In this document: one piece after another, positions 54,473 to 64,000 of the stretch
Numbering within the stretch: the stretch's first letter is position 1
How the letters are laid out: each line of letters opens with the position of its first letter
NCBI RefSeq assembly: GCF_000219625.1
Contig: NC_018218.1
Location: 2,294,001-2,358,000, forward strand
DNA from: Zymoseptoria tritici IPO323
Taxonomy: Eukaryota; Ascomycota; Dothideomycetes; Mycosphaerellales; Mycosphaerellaceae
Reading direction: 5' to 3'
DNA: 64,000 nucleotides
Notes under the pieces: model-generated
Database searches by the model: none
What the model was told of the DNA's origin: nothing
What the model saw: the letters and a program-made list of their open reading frames with translations, nothing else
Translations under genes and position numbers: made by a program

Positions 54473-54883
54473 TTCCGGGCGGGTCGAGACTGCAGGATGC
54501 GATGTGTTGTTTGATGGAAGTGGTGTACGGCGTACAACAAGAAGGTGTGGTCGATGAGGTCGTTCCAGACCAGAATTTTGGCGCCGCGCTAAGACCCTAG
54601 TACCCCCGCTATGCCGTGTTCGCGACCATGCGTCAAACCGCCGCGCTCACAACTCGACCTGTCAATAATCACGGCTTCGCAGAGTGGCCAGGACTAGTCT
54701 CGCTGTCTGAGTCTGACCCAGCCCTTCGTCGTCGCGTACAAGAATACAATCCCAACACAAAGACGAAGTGCTTCTTCCCCCGGCGCTTCCTGAGACATCT
54801 GGCTAGGCGATCGACCCCAGATTGACACCTTCAGCTGCGCCAAGCAAGGCCGGCCATCCTGTCGGTATTGTGGTCATTCCCAG
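54473..54883. other. intergenic, promoter region of the SET-domain gene
   Basis: A 69-codon plus ORF at 54616-54825 has no features. The segment otherwise shows nothing. Confidence 0.4.
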
Positions 54884-57017
54884 ATGGCTTCTCCCTTCGA
54901 CGTCGATGTGCTCGCACGGGATATCGGGCAAAGGATTGCTTCCCAACTACCTTCAATCCTGAGGCAACTTCTGGCGGAACACAACGATTTCAGTACGAGT
55001 GGCGATTTGCAGCTGGAATGCAACCTGTTGAACGGCCAGTTGGGTTCTGCCATACGACCTCAAACGTTGAAGCTGGCTTCAATCAACATCGCAGAAGTGG
55101 TGAATTGTGCAACACCCAGCGCGAATGGCGATCACTCGGGCACACCGGTCGACGACACTCTCCCGTCTACTACTTCAGATCGACCTCCGAGCGCTCAGGC
55201 GGGCGCTTCAGCAGAATCGCCGGGTACACCGCTAGAAAGCAGTGGAGCCAACTCACCGGCAAGGTCTCTGCGGCCTAGATCTACAAGTACGCCTCATGCC
55301 GATGAGGACACCAGGCCTGCGAAGCGTCGTGCGACTGGTGGGCTTCGGATCGGAGGTGCGGATCAGCCACGAGAGCAGTACGGTGCAGTCACAAGACGTC
55401 TTGAGAGCGATAGCAGGGTCTTTCCGCAGCGGAAGAAGCGACTGCCTGACAACCCGCATCTGCAGCCAAGCACTGTAAGCCAACTTATGACCGGAATGTG
55501 AAACTGAACGACTCAGCTGACATTCACGATAAGCTCGACAAATTCATCAATGGAATCTGGGAGAACATCTATTCCGGGTCGAAATTGGACCCAGCTGAAG
55601 TCATCGAGCAATGGCAAGCGATAGAGTCCAGTGGACAGCCCCGACTGCTTATGGATGCGGAATCCCAGCTTGCCACGCACAACGATGCTCTGATCCAGGG
55701 CTCGTTCGGTCGGATGAACGTACTAACGAGGAAGATCAGCCAGACTAGTCGCACCTGTCGATCTTTAGAGGTCATCGTCCAAGCGCACTGGACACAAGTG
55801 TTCGACGAACGTGTGCGGGAGCTGAGCGCTGGCACCACGAAAGAAAAGGCCAAGAAGACAGCCATCTCTGAGGCGTGCATAGATTTCGGCTGGACCGAGA
55901 AAGAATTGCGCAATAAGATGGCCATCTGGCGTGGTTACAACGACATTATGCAAGCCGCTGGATGGGCCGCGCTTTGCTTCGCTGGCATGGGCCTCTACCG
56001 ATTTTGCAAGTATAGAGTATCGTTCACCGAGGAGACTTTTCAGACTTTACGTTCGTTACGGCATAGATTCGAAGTCGCTGCTGATACACTGCATCCGCGC
56101 TGGCGATCACTACTCGCTATCGTCGATGCGCCCATACAGCGGAAATACACCGGTAAGTCAACGACATCCGGTCTTTACTTGACAAAACTAACGGATCGTA
56201 CAGGCCACCCACACGACTGGGTCGTCTGCGGGCCCGCCGATCAAGCAATTCCTCTTCCCGTCACCTACCACAAATGGGACCTCAACTTTCACTACACCCA
56301 CCTCGACGAATCCTGCATCGACGAAGACGCCTGGGGCCTCTTCGACCCTCGTACCGTCTCGCCGCGTGGCGAGCTAACATCCATGAAATGTCCCACCTGC
56401 TCCTCCTCCCAATCTGACGACCCACGGCAAAACAGCTGCACCTGCTTTCCCAACCTCTACGGACACAACAAAGCCGGCTTCATTCCCGTGCAAGTCTACC
56501 AAACGCCCAACGGCAAGAACAATGGCCTGTTGGCGTGCTGTGCGTTTGAGAGGGGCGCCGCGGTGGGCGAGTTTGTCGGTCAGGTCACGAGTGGATTGGC
56601 GAACATGGATGTCATGGTCGGTCAGACGGATCGGGCTTCGTATCAGATTTGGCAGGGCAAGATGGGGAACCATACGAGATTCGTGAATCATTCTTGTAAT
56701 CCGAATAGTCAATTTGAGCGATTCGTGTGGATGGGGACGCAGCGTGAGTTTTCAACGAGCGTCTAAGGTAGAGTTTGTGCTGACTATTCGAGCAGGAATC
56801 GTGCTCGTTTCCAAGGGCATTGAAGCGGGCGAGGAGATTACCGTTGACTACTCCGATACGTATTGGAAGGTACGTGTAATTCCAATTGGTCAAGCTGTGT
56901 TCTGTGCAGCACGACAGTACTGATTGGCGACCACAGGACCTCGACAAGGTGTGCAAGTGTCAGAGCACGAAATGTCGTTATCGAAACCGATCGAGACCTC
57001 CCGAGATCACAGGATAA
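54884..57017 (+). CDS. SET-domain protein with post-SET motif (putative lysine methyltransferase)
   Basis: Five exons, 54884-55474, 55534-56152, 56204-56743, 56796-56869 and 56937-57017, give 634 residues. Donors are GTAAGC, GTAAGT, GTGAGT and GTACGT. The N-terminal 200 residues are disordered; a helical region follows with FGWTEKELRNKMAIWRGYND and AGWAALCFAGMGLYRFCKYR. The SET part has LLACCAFERGAAVGEFVGQV, then RFVNHSCNPNSQFERFVWMG (NHSC motif), IVLVSKGIEAGEEITVDYSD (ending in the catalytic-Tyr motif) and the post-SET triad CKCQSTKCR. Cys clusters lie before SET (KCPTCSSSQ, NSCTCFPNLYG). SET enzymes transfer methyl groups from SAM to protein lysines, often on histones. The target is not evident. 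It converges on the P450 gene, 95 bp away. Confidence 0.88.
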
Positions 57018-57112
57018 GCTCAAACGTCAGAGATTGCCGCCTGACAGCAACATTCATGCATAATATCATTCATTCCAGCGTCCATAGCATACATAAACAG
57101 CGTATGTGAACA

Positions 57113-58684
57113 TCATGCACCCGTCGCCTGATCCCTCGGCTTGAACCTCGCATGAAACTCCATGCGGACGAACCAAGCATTTGTCGTCTTGACCCGATCC
57201 TCCAGCGTGACCTCGAAATTCCTCAAAAACGTCGGCACCAGCTTGTACATCTCCAGCAGACTGATGTTCTTCCCAATACAGGTCCTCGCGCCCGCGCCAA
57301 ATTGAAACATCGACGCCTTCATTTCTCGCAGTTGATCGGGCTTAGCTTCGAGCCAGCGCTCCGGTCGGAATGCATTCACGTCTGCACCGAACACTTCGGG
57401 TCGGCGGTGCAGGACCCACGCATTGCAGCCGACGATGGTACCGCCCGGGACGTGCGTGCCGAGGATGTCCATTCCTGAGGCGGGTACGACGCGCTCGAGG
57501 ATGAGACCGGGAGCGGGATGGAGACGGAAGGATTCTTGGATCACGGCGTCGAGGTAGGGGAGTTTTTGAGATTCGGACCAGCTGACGCGGTTGTTGGAGC
57601 GGGGTTCGATGGTGCCGGCGAGGGTGGCGGCGTCAAGTTCGGCCATGAGGGCGGCGTAGGCGCGAGGGTTTTGGAGGAGGTGCGTGAAGATGCTGCTGAG
57701 GCTGATGGCGGTGGTTTCGGAGCCGGCGAAGATCATGCTCGTGCAGGAGGCGAGTACTTGCTTGTCAGTCATGAAGTCCGGGTGATCGTGTTGGGCGAGG
57801 GTAAATTTGGTGAGGAGGTCGATGCCTTTGGTTGACTTCTCGACGGCGCCGTGCTGTCGGATCTTGTCCATTTCGCTGCCTCGCTCGGCAGATCGTGCAA
57901 GGGCGAATTTCGTGACGGGAAAGACGGTTTTGCTGACTCCCCATCGTTGAAGCAGGAGTCGGAGAGGGTTTTTCTCCCAGACGAAATCCAGCCATGGCAT
58001 TTGTCCAACTGGCGCACAGTAGTCCAAAAATCCACTGACGAACGAGACAATGTTGTCGACATCCTCCGCCCGCTCCACGAATCCCAGCCGCTTGCTCCAG
58101 GTCAGCTCGCCGATGACATCGAAGGCGTAGAACTGCAACCATTGAGAGAATTTGCAGGTCAGTCCGGTGTCGCAGTAACGTCTCTTCGTCTGTTCGATGA
58201 AGACGTTCATCGTGCTGTCTACCAGCGGTTCGTACTCGATAAGTGATGACATGGAGAAGGCGCTGTTGATGCAACGGCGATATCTGGCGTGATAGCCTTC
58301 ATCTTTCGTGGCAAACAGCGACGGCAATGCTCTTCCGCCAGCGACCGCTCGTTGGACTGGATAAAAGTCCGACTTGGTCATGCCCTTGTTCAAGCCGTAG
58401 ATGATCTTGATGGCTTTAGGATCGGAAAATGACAAGACGTTGGGGCCAAGGCGAACAATGTCTCCATGCTTGCTGTGCGCGTCTAGGTGTGTATGTTGTG
58501 CCCGTCGTTTGGAAACGTCGAAGTATCGCCACCAGTCCGTGTATGATGCCAGCGGATGGGCGGCCGGGTATTGGTTGAGGCCATTGTGATATTTGTTGCG
58601 CAGAAGGTGAATTGCTGTTGTTGCAACTACTATTAGCGGCCAGTAGTCGAGGAGAATTGGTAGCAAAACTTCGTCGATAAGCAT
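57113..58684 (-). CDS. cytochrome P450 monooxygenase (pisatin demethylase-like)
   Basis: Single exon, 523 residues. An N-terminal membrane anchor (LLDYWPLIVVATTAIHLL) precedes the catalytic domain. The I-helix oxygen motif is AGSETTA, the K-helix ExxR is in VIQESFRLHPAPG, the PERF-like motif is FRPERWLEAKP and the heme-binding loop is FQFGAGARTCIGKN. Features such as YPAAHPLASYTDWWRYFDVS and GPNVLSFSDPKAIKIIYG recall fungal P450s related to pisatin demethylase (often CYP53/CYP57-like oxidases of aromatics). Substrate and CYP family number cannot be settled by reading. It should sit in the ER with a P450 reductase partner. No biosynthetic cluster surrounds it. Confidence 0.93.
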   Translation of the reverse strand: MLIDEVLLPILLDYWPLIVVATTAIHLLRNKYHNGLNQYPAAHPLASYTDWWRYFDVSKRRAQHTHLDAHSKHGDIVRLGPNVLSFSDPKAIKIIYGLNKGMTKSDFYPVQRAVAGGRALPSLFATKDEGYHARYRRCINSAFSMSSLIEYEPLVDSTMNVFIEQTKRRYCDTGLTCKFSQWLQFYAFDVIGELTWSKRLGFVERAEDVDNIVSFVSGFLDYCAPVGQMPWLDFVWEKNPLRLLLQRWGVSKTVFPVTKFALARSAERGSEMDKIRQHGAVEKSTKGIDLLTKFTLAQHDHPDFMTDKQVLASCTSMIFAGSETTAISLSSIFTHLLQNPRAYAALMAELDAATLAGTIEPRSNNRVSWSESQKLPYLDAVIQESFRLHPAPGLILERVVPASGMDILGTHVPGGTIVGCNAWVLHRRPEVFGADVNAFRPERWLEAKPDQLREMKASMFQFGAGARTCIGKNISLLEMYKLVPTFLRNFEVTLEDRVKTTNAWFVRMEFHARFKPRDQATGA

Positions 58685-60270
58685 GTTGAATGTCGGTCTG
58701 CCTTACAGTTGAATGAGGACCAGCGGACTCGACGGAAGCCGAGCAGGTCGACGGGATATACATATGTGGCCTTGACAGTGGGGACAGCCCGACCTGGGAT
58801 AAACTGCCGGCCGCGCCGTGTGATTACAACATACTCCAGGCGTTTCGAGACGTGGAGTCGCGGCAGATGTGAGCAGCGGCAGATGAATTTCCTCACTTGG
58901 CTTTCACTTGCGTAGCTCCCATTCGACTAACGAGGAGGTCGCCATGGTCCCCTGCTTCGATCCCCTCCTAGTGCATGCAAACTTGCAAAGACATTGCTCA
59001 TCGTCGTCGATCGGTCTTCGGTCTTCCGAGAGTTTACAAGCACCGTGGAGTAAACCAAGATCCGTAATAAGAGTCGCAGCACTGTTGTAGAACTAGTCCG
59101 TGAGATGCCGGCTGGAGATACGAGAGAAGTTGAGACGCAGGGCAGCTGGCGGTCGGCAGTTGAAAACGTCGAACTGCCGATGTCACCTCGTTCTACCAGT
59201 CCAATACCAGAGCACAACTTCTTTCACTTCAAATCTCGTTCCATGTCGCTCAGGCAAATTCCCTTGCGACCTCGACGATGCGATTGTCCGAGAAAAGATT
59301 CTTTTGTGGTGCTGACAGACGTTCAGACATGGACATCTCATCAGGTTGGCGTGCAGTCCATCGCGCTCTCGGCTCATCAAGTTGTCGATGGACGCACATT
59401 GTGACCAAGCCCATAGCAGCTTTGTTGAATTGATGCTGTTGTTAGTGTACGACGCGAGCGCCTGAGGGTTGATAATATACCAATCGTCGCAACTGCCTTA
59501 CCTTCTCATAGAAGTCGGGTTCTTGTGGCAGCCGTCCGGGCCGACGGCATCGAACAAGGCCGACACGATTGGGAATTTGTGAAGATACTCAGATCTAGGT
59601 ATCAATCGTTGTCGACTTGCTTCGACATAGCCATGATTACACAGAGCCACTCCGTCGAGACTTGTTGGTCACGACGGCGAGACCCGAGATACCTTCTTCC
59701 TTGACCTTGCAACTCATGACACGTTGAGCCATGAGCCATCTTGGCCGAGTCAATATTCTGTTGTTTTGAGAGCACTGAGCAGAACATTCGCCTAACAATA
59801 TACACTCTCCTCGGTGCATATCTCCATCGGTGCTGGCTATTGTGTACAAGAGAAGACGGAGATTGGAATCACGAAATCCGGCCGAGCAGTGTCCAGTCTA
59901 GAACTATCGTCATCGGAACATCTCCCACCTAATCTTTAATTGTCCCAAGCCCGGGATCCTTCGACCAACAGGACACCTCTTCCTACTCCTCTGCCGCCTA
60001 CTTCTTCCCAGTATACATATACCAACATAACAATTGGAACGGCCGAGACCACATACGCAGGCACAATCGATATCCCAATACACACCATCCATACCGAACA
60101 CGACGCGCGCGCGAATCGAGAACGAACAGTCCAGCACCGTATGCACGCGAGCACATCTCCTCTTGGCTCGCCGACTATACGCACCCCGACGTGATCGCAT
60201 GCGAGAGGAGATCGCATGAGGAACAGCAGTCCACGGGTCAACGGCACATATGTGCTCTCCCTTTCCGACA
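58685..60270. other. intergenic, no gene supported
   Basis: About 1.6 kb between the divergent P450 and EFR3 genes. It is the promoter region of both; ORFs are short and featureless. Confidence 0.45.
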
Positions 60271-62646
60271 ATGCCAACGATACAGAAGATGCTGCCACGG
60301 CACCAAGCATTAGTGCTCAAGTGCTATCCTCGGTGAGCACCTGAGGCGACGCGAAATGTGAATGCTCTGTGTCTGACAAGAAGGACACCAACAGACTACC
60401 AAAGAACTCCTCGGCCGACAATGCCCAACCGAATAGCTCAGAGCTCGCCTACCTCCTCTACTATAGTTCAACGCGACAGGAGAAGCTTCACAAAGTCGGC
60501 GCGTTTCTCGAACGCAAGACTCAAAACGACGTTGCGAAATGGCAGAGTGCCCGCGTCCACGTTACGTTACAAATTCTCACGGCCATGCTGGAGCACGCTG
60601 AGATACACCGGCCGCACGGCTTCGCGATCATTGCACCTTCAGTGAGCTTTTTGTCACCTTGAACTCGTTCATGACTCCTTCTGACCAGCTTAGATCCTCC
60701 GTATCATTCGGCAGATCATCAACAGCACCAACGACATCAGCCTGATCGAAGCGACCATCGCAACCTGGGACGCCTTCTGTCGGTGGCAGGACTGCCTCGC
60801 ATTGGCAGCAGACTCGGAATATCGAACATTATTCGAAGAGGTGGTGCGACAATACGGCGACCTGGCCCAAAATAAGCCGAAGAAACTGGCCAAATCCACA
60901 CAATCAATCCCCGAACACGATGCCCTGCGCATGCGTAACGCAGGAGTCACCGCGTTCAAAAGCCTTTTCGTTCCAGGAAACGTGGAACGCGGCTGGAACA
61001 TCCAATTCAATCAGTCTTTTACTTCGGTCATCAGCAACTTCCAGAATACCCAGCGCAAAGCCTATATCGCACATCTGGACGAATTGAACAAGCAAGCCGA
61101 GGAGGAGAAAGAATCATCCAGGGCGATGAACGGGAGGCAAAGCATAGCGACAGTCCGGACGTACTCACAAGGACCGAACTCCGAAGGCGATGTCGACCCA
61201 CGGGCTGCTGAAGGAACCGCCCAGGATGCCGATAAACTTGAGGAGGAGGAAGTTGGATTATTAGCATTGAACTGCGTAAAGGCCGTCTTCCAATCCGACA
61301 ACTTTGTTCAAGTCCGTGGAGGCGCGACTGCATTCACAAGAACGGTAGCAGAAGAAGTGCGCCGCGATCCCTCATTTGCCGTGGAAGCAGAGCTTCTTTT
61401 CCGGCTCATCACGACTTGGACGCCCGTCCACCACAGGTTCAATGTTCTGGTGACTGCTGTGGACCATCTATGCAGACTGCCAATCGAGACCAGCGATGCC
61501 AGCATGGAGAAAGGCAGCAATTTGGACGTACATGATGCTTTCATAACCATGATACATGGTGTTCTAAGCGAAAACCTCAACTTTATCGGCCTTTCGGTTA
61601 TGGACGTCCTCCTCCGCCTTCTAGATCACATCATACGTCTTGCGACGACGGGAAGCCGTGCCAACATCACGAGCGTCAGGACATCGGAGAGCATGATCGA
61701 ACAGCTGAAAGACTGCATCGCATTACTCGCCGTGCATGTATACTACGCTGACCAAGTCAGAGACATGATCGCAGCAATTCTCCTTCGAGTCAAGGCGTAC
61801 GCAGCGATCAACCGCACTTTCTCCCTCCGACAATCTGCGAGACAGCCACCAACACCGCCCAACGCAACCACCACCAACTCGATGAAGAACGGCCTTTCGG
61901 CCGGCCGTTCCTCGCCCACTCGCTCCGCCCGCGGAAGCACTATTTCCTCGCAATCCTCTTCCGACGAAGCCAGAACCGTCGCCTTTGAAATGATCACCAT
62001 GATCCTCGAATACGCCAACACCCGTGTCAATCCTTCAGGAGCAGCATCCTCAACGAACAAGATCAACAAAACCCGCCATCTCGTCCCCGTCGGCACCTGG
62101 GAAGGAACCCAATGGCTCCTCCGCGAACCCTCCGAAGACGTCCGCCAATCCTACAAAGTCGCCCTCCAAACCTGGGCGAAATACGAACTCGACTCCTCCT
62201 CCGACCCAGAAGTATCGCTCGATTTCGACGCGGAAGACTGCATCGGGAAACTCGTCGAGAAAGCCCGCCCTGCCGCGGCTTCCATCCGCGGGTCCATCGG
62301 ACACCACAGCCACGTCAGTCATCCGCAATTGCTCATGTTGCCGTATACTACCGTCGGCGGGGATCGGAGACTGAGCAACGGCACGGGCACGGGGAATAAT
62401 TCGATTGGGACGGGAACGGATGTGGAGGGGGAGAGGACGAAGCCGCGGGTGACTGCAAAGGATTTGAACGATATTATGGAGGGGAAGAAGAGGGTTCCAT
62501 TGAGGGTGAGGATGGTTGAGGGGGGCGAGAATGGGATCGGTGCGGTGGAGGGCGAAGGGGTGGATATGGAGCAGGTGTTGGCGACGTTGAAGGTGGCGAG
62601 TGAGAGGCCGAAGAGAGAGCCGTTGATGAGTGCGCCGCCTTATTGA
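60271..62646 (+). CDS. EFR3: EFR3, plasma-membrane anchor of the Stt4 PI 4-kinase complex
   Basis: Three exons, 60271-60332, 60395-60641 and 60694-62646, give 753 residues. The small first exon (MPTIQKMLPRHQALVLKCYP) matches the conserved basic and Cys-containing EFR3 start. The next exon has NSSELAYLLYYSSTRQEKLH and KVGAFLERKTQNDVAKWQSA, then ILRIIRQIINSTNDISLIEA. The rest is alpha-helical repeat (VPGNVERGWNIQFNQSFTSV; VHHRFNVLVTAVDHLCRLPI), with Ser-rich disorder after about residue 480. EFR3 with Ypp1 recruits Stt4 to the plasma membrane to make PI4P. Introns begin GTGAGC in both cases. An alternative Met at 60369 would give an N-terminus without the membrane-binding segment and is not preferred. 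Confidence 0.92.
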
Positions 62647-63058
62647 GCAGGTTCGGGATGATGTTGGTTGATTATGATGTAATGGGACTTGGACGAAGAC
62701 GCTTGGTTAGCAAACGAAAGGACCTGGCGTAAGAGGACAGATATGGCTGGCCAGCTCAAGAAGATCTAGAAACCAAGTACAGATACAGATTACAGTCCGC
62801 ATCCGTGTAGGCAGGTATGGACAGGTTCTCGAGCCGATATGGGTCTGTAGAACACCTTGCCTGCACGAGGTACTGACATGTTCCTCACTATCGCCGCAGC
62901 CGCTCTCGGTGCATGTCGCCGACATGAGACGCTCAACGGGTGTCTCGGTCCCAATATAACGCATAACATCCCTGGTCTTTCTGTACCCAAGAATCCTTTT
63001 TATGGCCTTTCTGTCGAAATCTACAGCGCCTATCCATGACAGCATATCTCTACACCTC
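62647..63058. other. convergent intergenic region
   Basis: 3' flanks of EFR3 and of the methylcitrate dehydratase gene. ORFs here are short. Confidence 0.45.
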
Positions 63059-64000
63059 TTACAGAATCTTCTCCTTGACGTACAAATCCATGTACTCATC
63101 CACGGGCATCTTGTACAACGCCGCGGGGTCGTTGTGCAGATCCACGAGCTTCTTCACATGATCCTTTGCGAAATGCGGCTCAATGTGACGGGCAAACTTG
63201 GCCAGAATCTCCGGCTTGGCCTCCTCTCTCCTCAAACGGTGTCCTAGTGGCGCCTCGATGACGACCTCGTCCAATACCGTACCATCCTTCAGCTTCACCG
63301 TCAGTGCGTTGGAGATGGTGCGCTTCTCTGGGTTGTGGTAGTCCTCGGTGAACTTGGGGTCTTCCTTGCAAGCGATCTTCTGGCGGAGGGACTCGACGAG
63401 AGGGGAGGAAGCGGCTTCACCACCATCGGTGTAGTCGTCGGCGGTGAGGCGGCCGAAGACCAGCATGGTCGCGGCCATGTACTGTACGCAGTGGTCGCGA
63501 TCGGCGTAGTTGTCCATGGGCTTGAACTGCTTGTCGATGATGCGGATGCAGGCCTCATGGGTGCGGTTGGTCACCTCCTCGATGTCCTCGGCCGACTTGC
63601 CCATCTTCTTGAGCTGGTGGTGGATGCGCTCAGCGGCCTCGACGGCGGTTTGCGAGTGGAACTCGGCTGGGTAAGAGACCTTGAAAAGGACATTCTCCAT
63701 GACGTACGAGCCGTAGGGACGCTGGAACTCGAACTTCTTGCCCTTGAAGTTGACATCGTAGAAACCCCAGACAGGTGTGGAGAGGACGGTGCCAACTCCA
63801 CCCTCGCCCTTCATGACCTTGAGCACGAGGTCGACGGCGCGCTGGCAAGCGTCACCGGCGGCCCACGATTTGCGGGACATGGTGTTGGGGGTGTGGCGGT
63901 AGGTACGCATGCTCTGGCCGTCGACCCAGGCTTGGGAGATGGCGGCACGGGTCTGCTCCTCGTCCAAGCCCATCATCTGGGAGACGACGGCGGTGGAGGC
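63059..64000 (-). CDS. 2-methylcitrate dehydratase (MmgE/PrpD family), 5' part outside the window
   Basis: The C-terminal 313 residues are present; the frame is open through the window edge (codons before MMGLDEEQ read ASTAVVSQ). Landmarks are SRKSWAAGDACQRAVDLVLK, YGSYVMENVLFKVSYPAEFH, ADRDHCVQYMAATMLVFGRL and LGHRLRREEAKPEILAKFAR. The protein ends DEYMDLYVKEKIL. The enzyme dehydrates 2-methylcitrate to 2-methylaconitate in the mitochondrial methylcitrate cycle, which consumes toxic propionyl-CoA. Codon usage is strongly GC-ending (GAGGTGACC-like), suggesting high expression. Confidence 0.94.
   Translation of the reverse strand, partial: ASTAVVSQMMGLDEEQTRAAISQAWVDGQSMRTYRHTPNTMSRKSWAAGDACQRAVDLVLKVMKGEGGVGTVLSTPVWGFYDVNFKGKKFEFQRPYGSYVMENVLFKVSYPAEFHSQTAVEAAERIHHQLKKMGKSAEDIEEVTNRTHEACIRIIDKQFKPMDNYADRDHCVQYMAATMLVFGRLTADDYTDGGEAASSPLVESLRQKIACKEDPKFTEDYHNPEKRTISNALTVKLKDGTVLDEVVIEAPLGHRLRREEAKPEILAKFARHIEPHFAKDHVKKLVDLHNDPAALYKMPVDEYMDLYVKEKIL

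Overview
The window is nuclear DNA of a filamentous ascomycete, most likely a Dothideomycete. The genes are split by many short introns of about 45-110 nt with GT(A/G)AGT-like donors, CTAAC/CTGAC branch sites and AG acceptors. The gene set is typical of Pezizomycotina: an EFR3 homologue, a Cdh1-type APC/C activator, PP1, eS30, GH76, a heme-thiolate peroxidase, a P450 and several MFS carriers. All exon models below were built by hand from splice signals, reading phase and family motifs. There was no transcript evidence.

Layout. 1-113: tail of an unidentified gene. 1.4-3.1 kb: heme-thiolate peroxidase (-). 4.6-6.2 kb: a frameshifted, relic-like coding stretch (+). 6.6-9.5 kb: large secreted protein of the DUF5695 type (+). 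9.7-11.2 kb: a small secreted protein and a broken secreted-protein-like sequence (-). 12.2-19.9 kb: an iron block with an IucA/IucC-type NRPS-independent siderophore (NIS) synthetase (-), a ferric reductase (-) and a divergent MFS carrier (+); its two intergenic regions hold four perfect ATCWGATAA sites. 20.87-21.06 kb: a tRNA-Glu(CUC) gene split by three introns. 22.1-27.3 kb: GH76, MTA phosphorylase, a CREG-like protein and ribosomal eS30. 27.8-39.9 kb: a giant RRM protein, an Fmp46-type redox protein, PP1 and an LRR protein (all -). 42.8-49.2 kb: 3-hydroxyacyl-CoA-dehydrogenase-like enzyme, Cdh1 and a Pho13-type phosphatase (all +). 49.4-53.5 kb: sugar transporter and a DUF4451-type regulator (-). 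54.9-58.7 kb: SET-domain protein (+) and P450 (-), convergent. 60.3-62.6 kb: EFR3 (+). 63.1 kb to the end: 2-methylcitrate dehydratase (-, cut by the window edge).

Two things stand out. (1) The tRNA-Glu gene at 20,869-21,064 becomes a perfectly paired cloverleaf only if three insertions are removed. One is an ordinary anticodon-loop tRNA intron of 18 nt. The other two, 51 nt in the D-loop and 55 nt in the T-stem, carry all the signals of spliceosomal introns. (2) The NIS synthetase, ferric reductase and MFS carrier look like a compact siderophore synthesis, reduction and transport locus. Consensus sites for an iron-responsive GATA repressor (SreA/Urbs1 type) in its promoters suggest that iron represses it.
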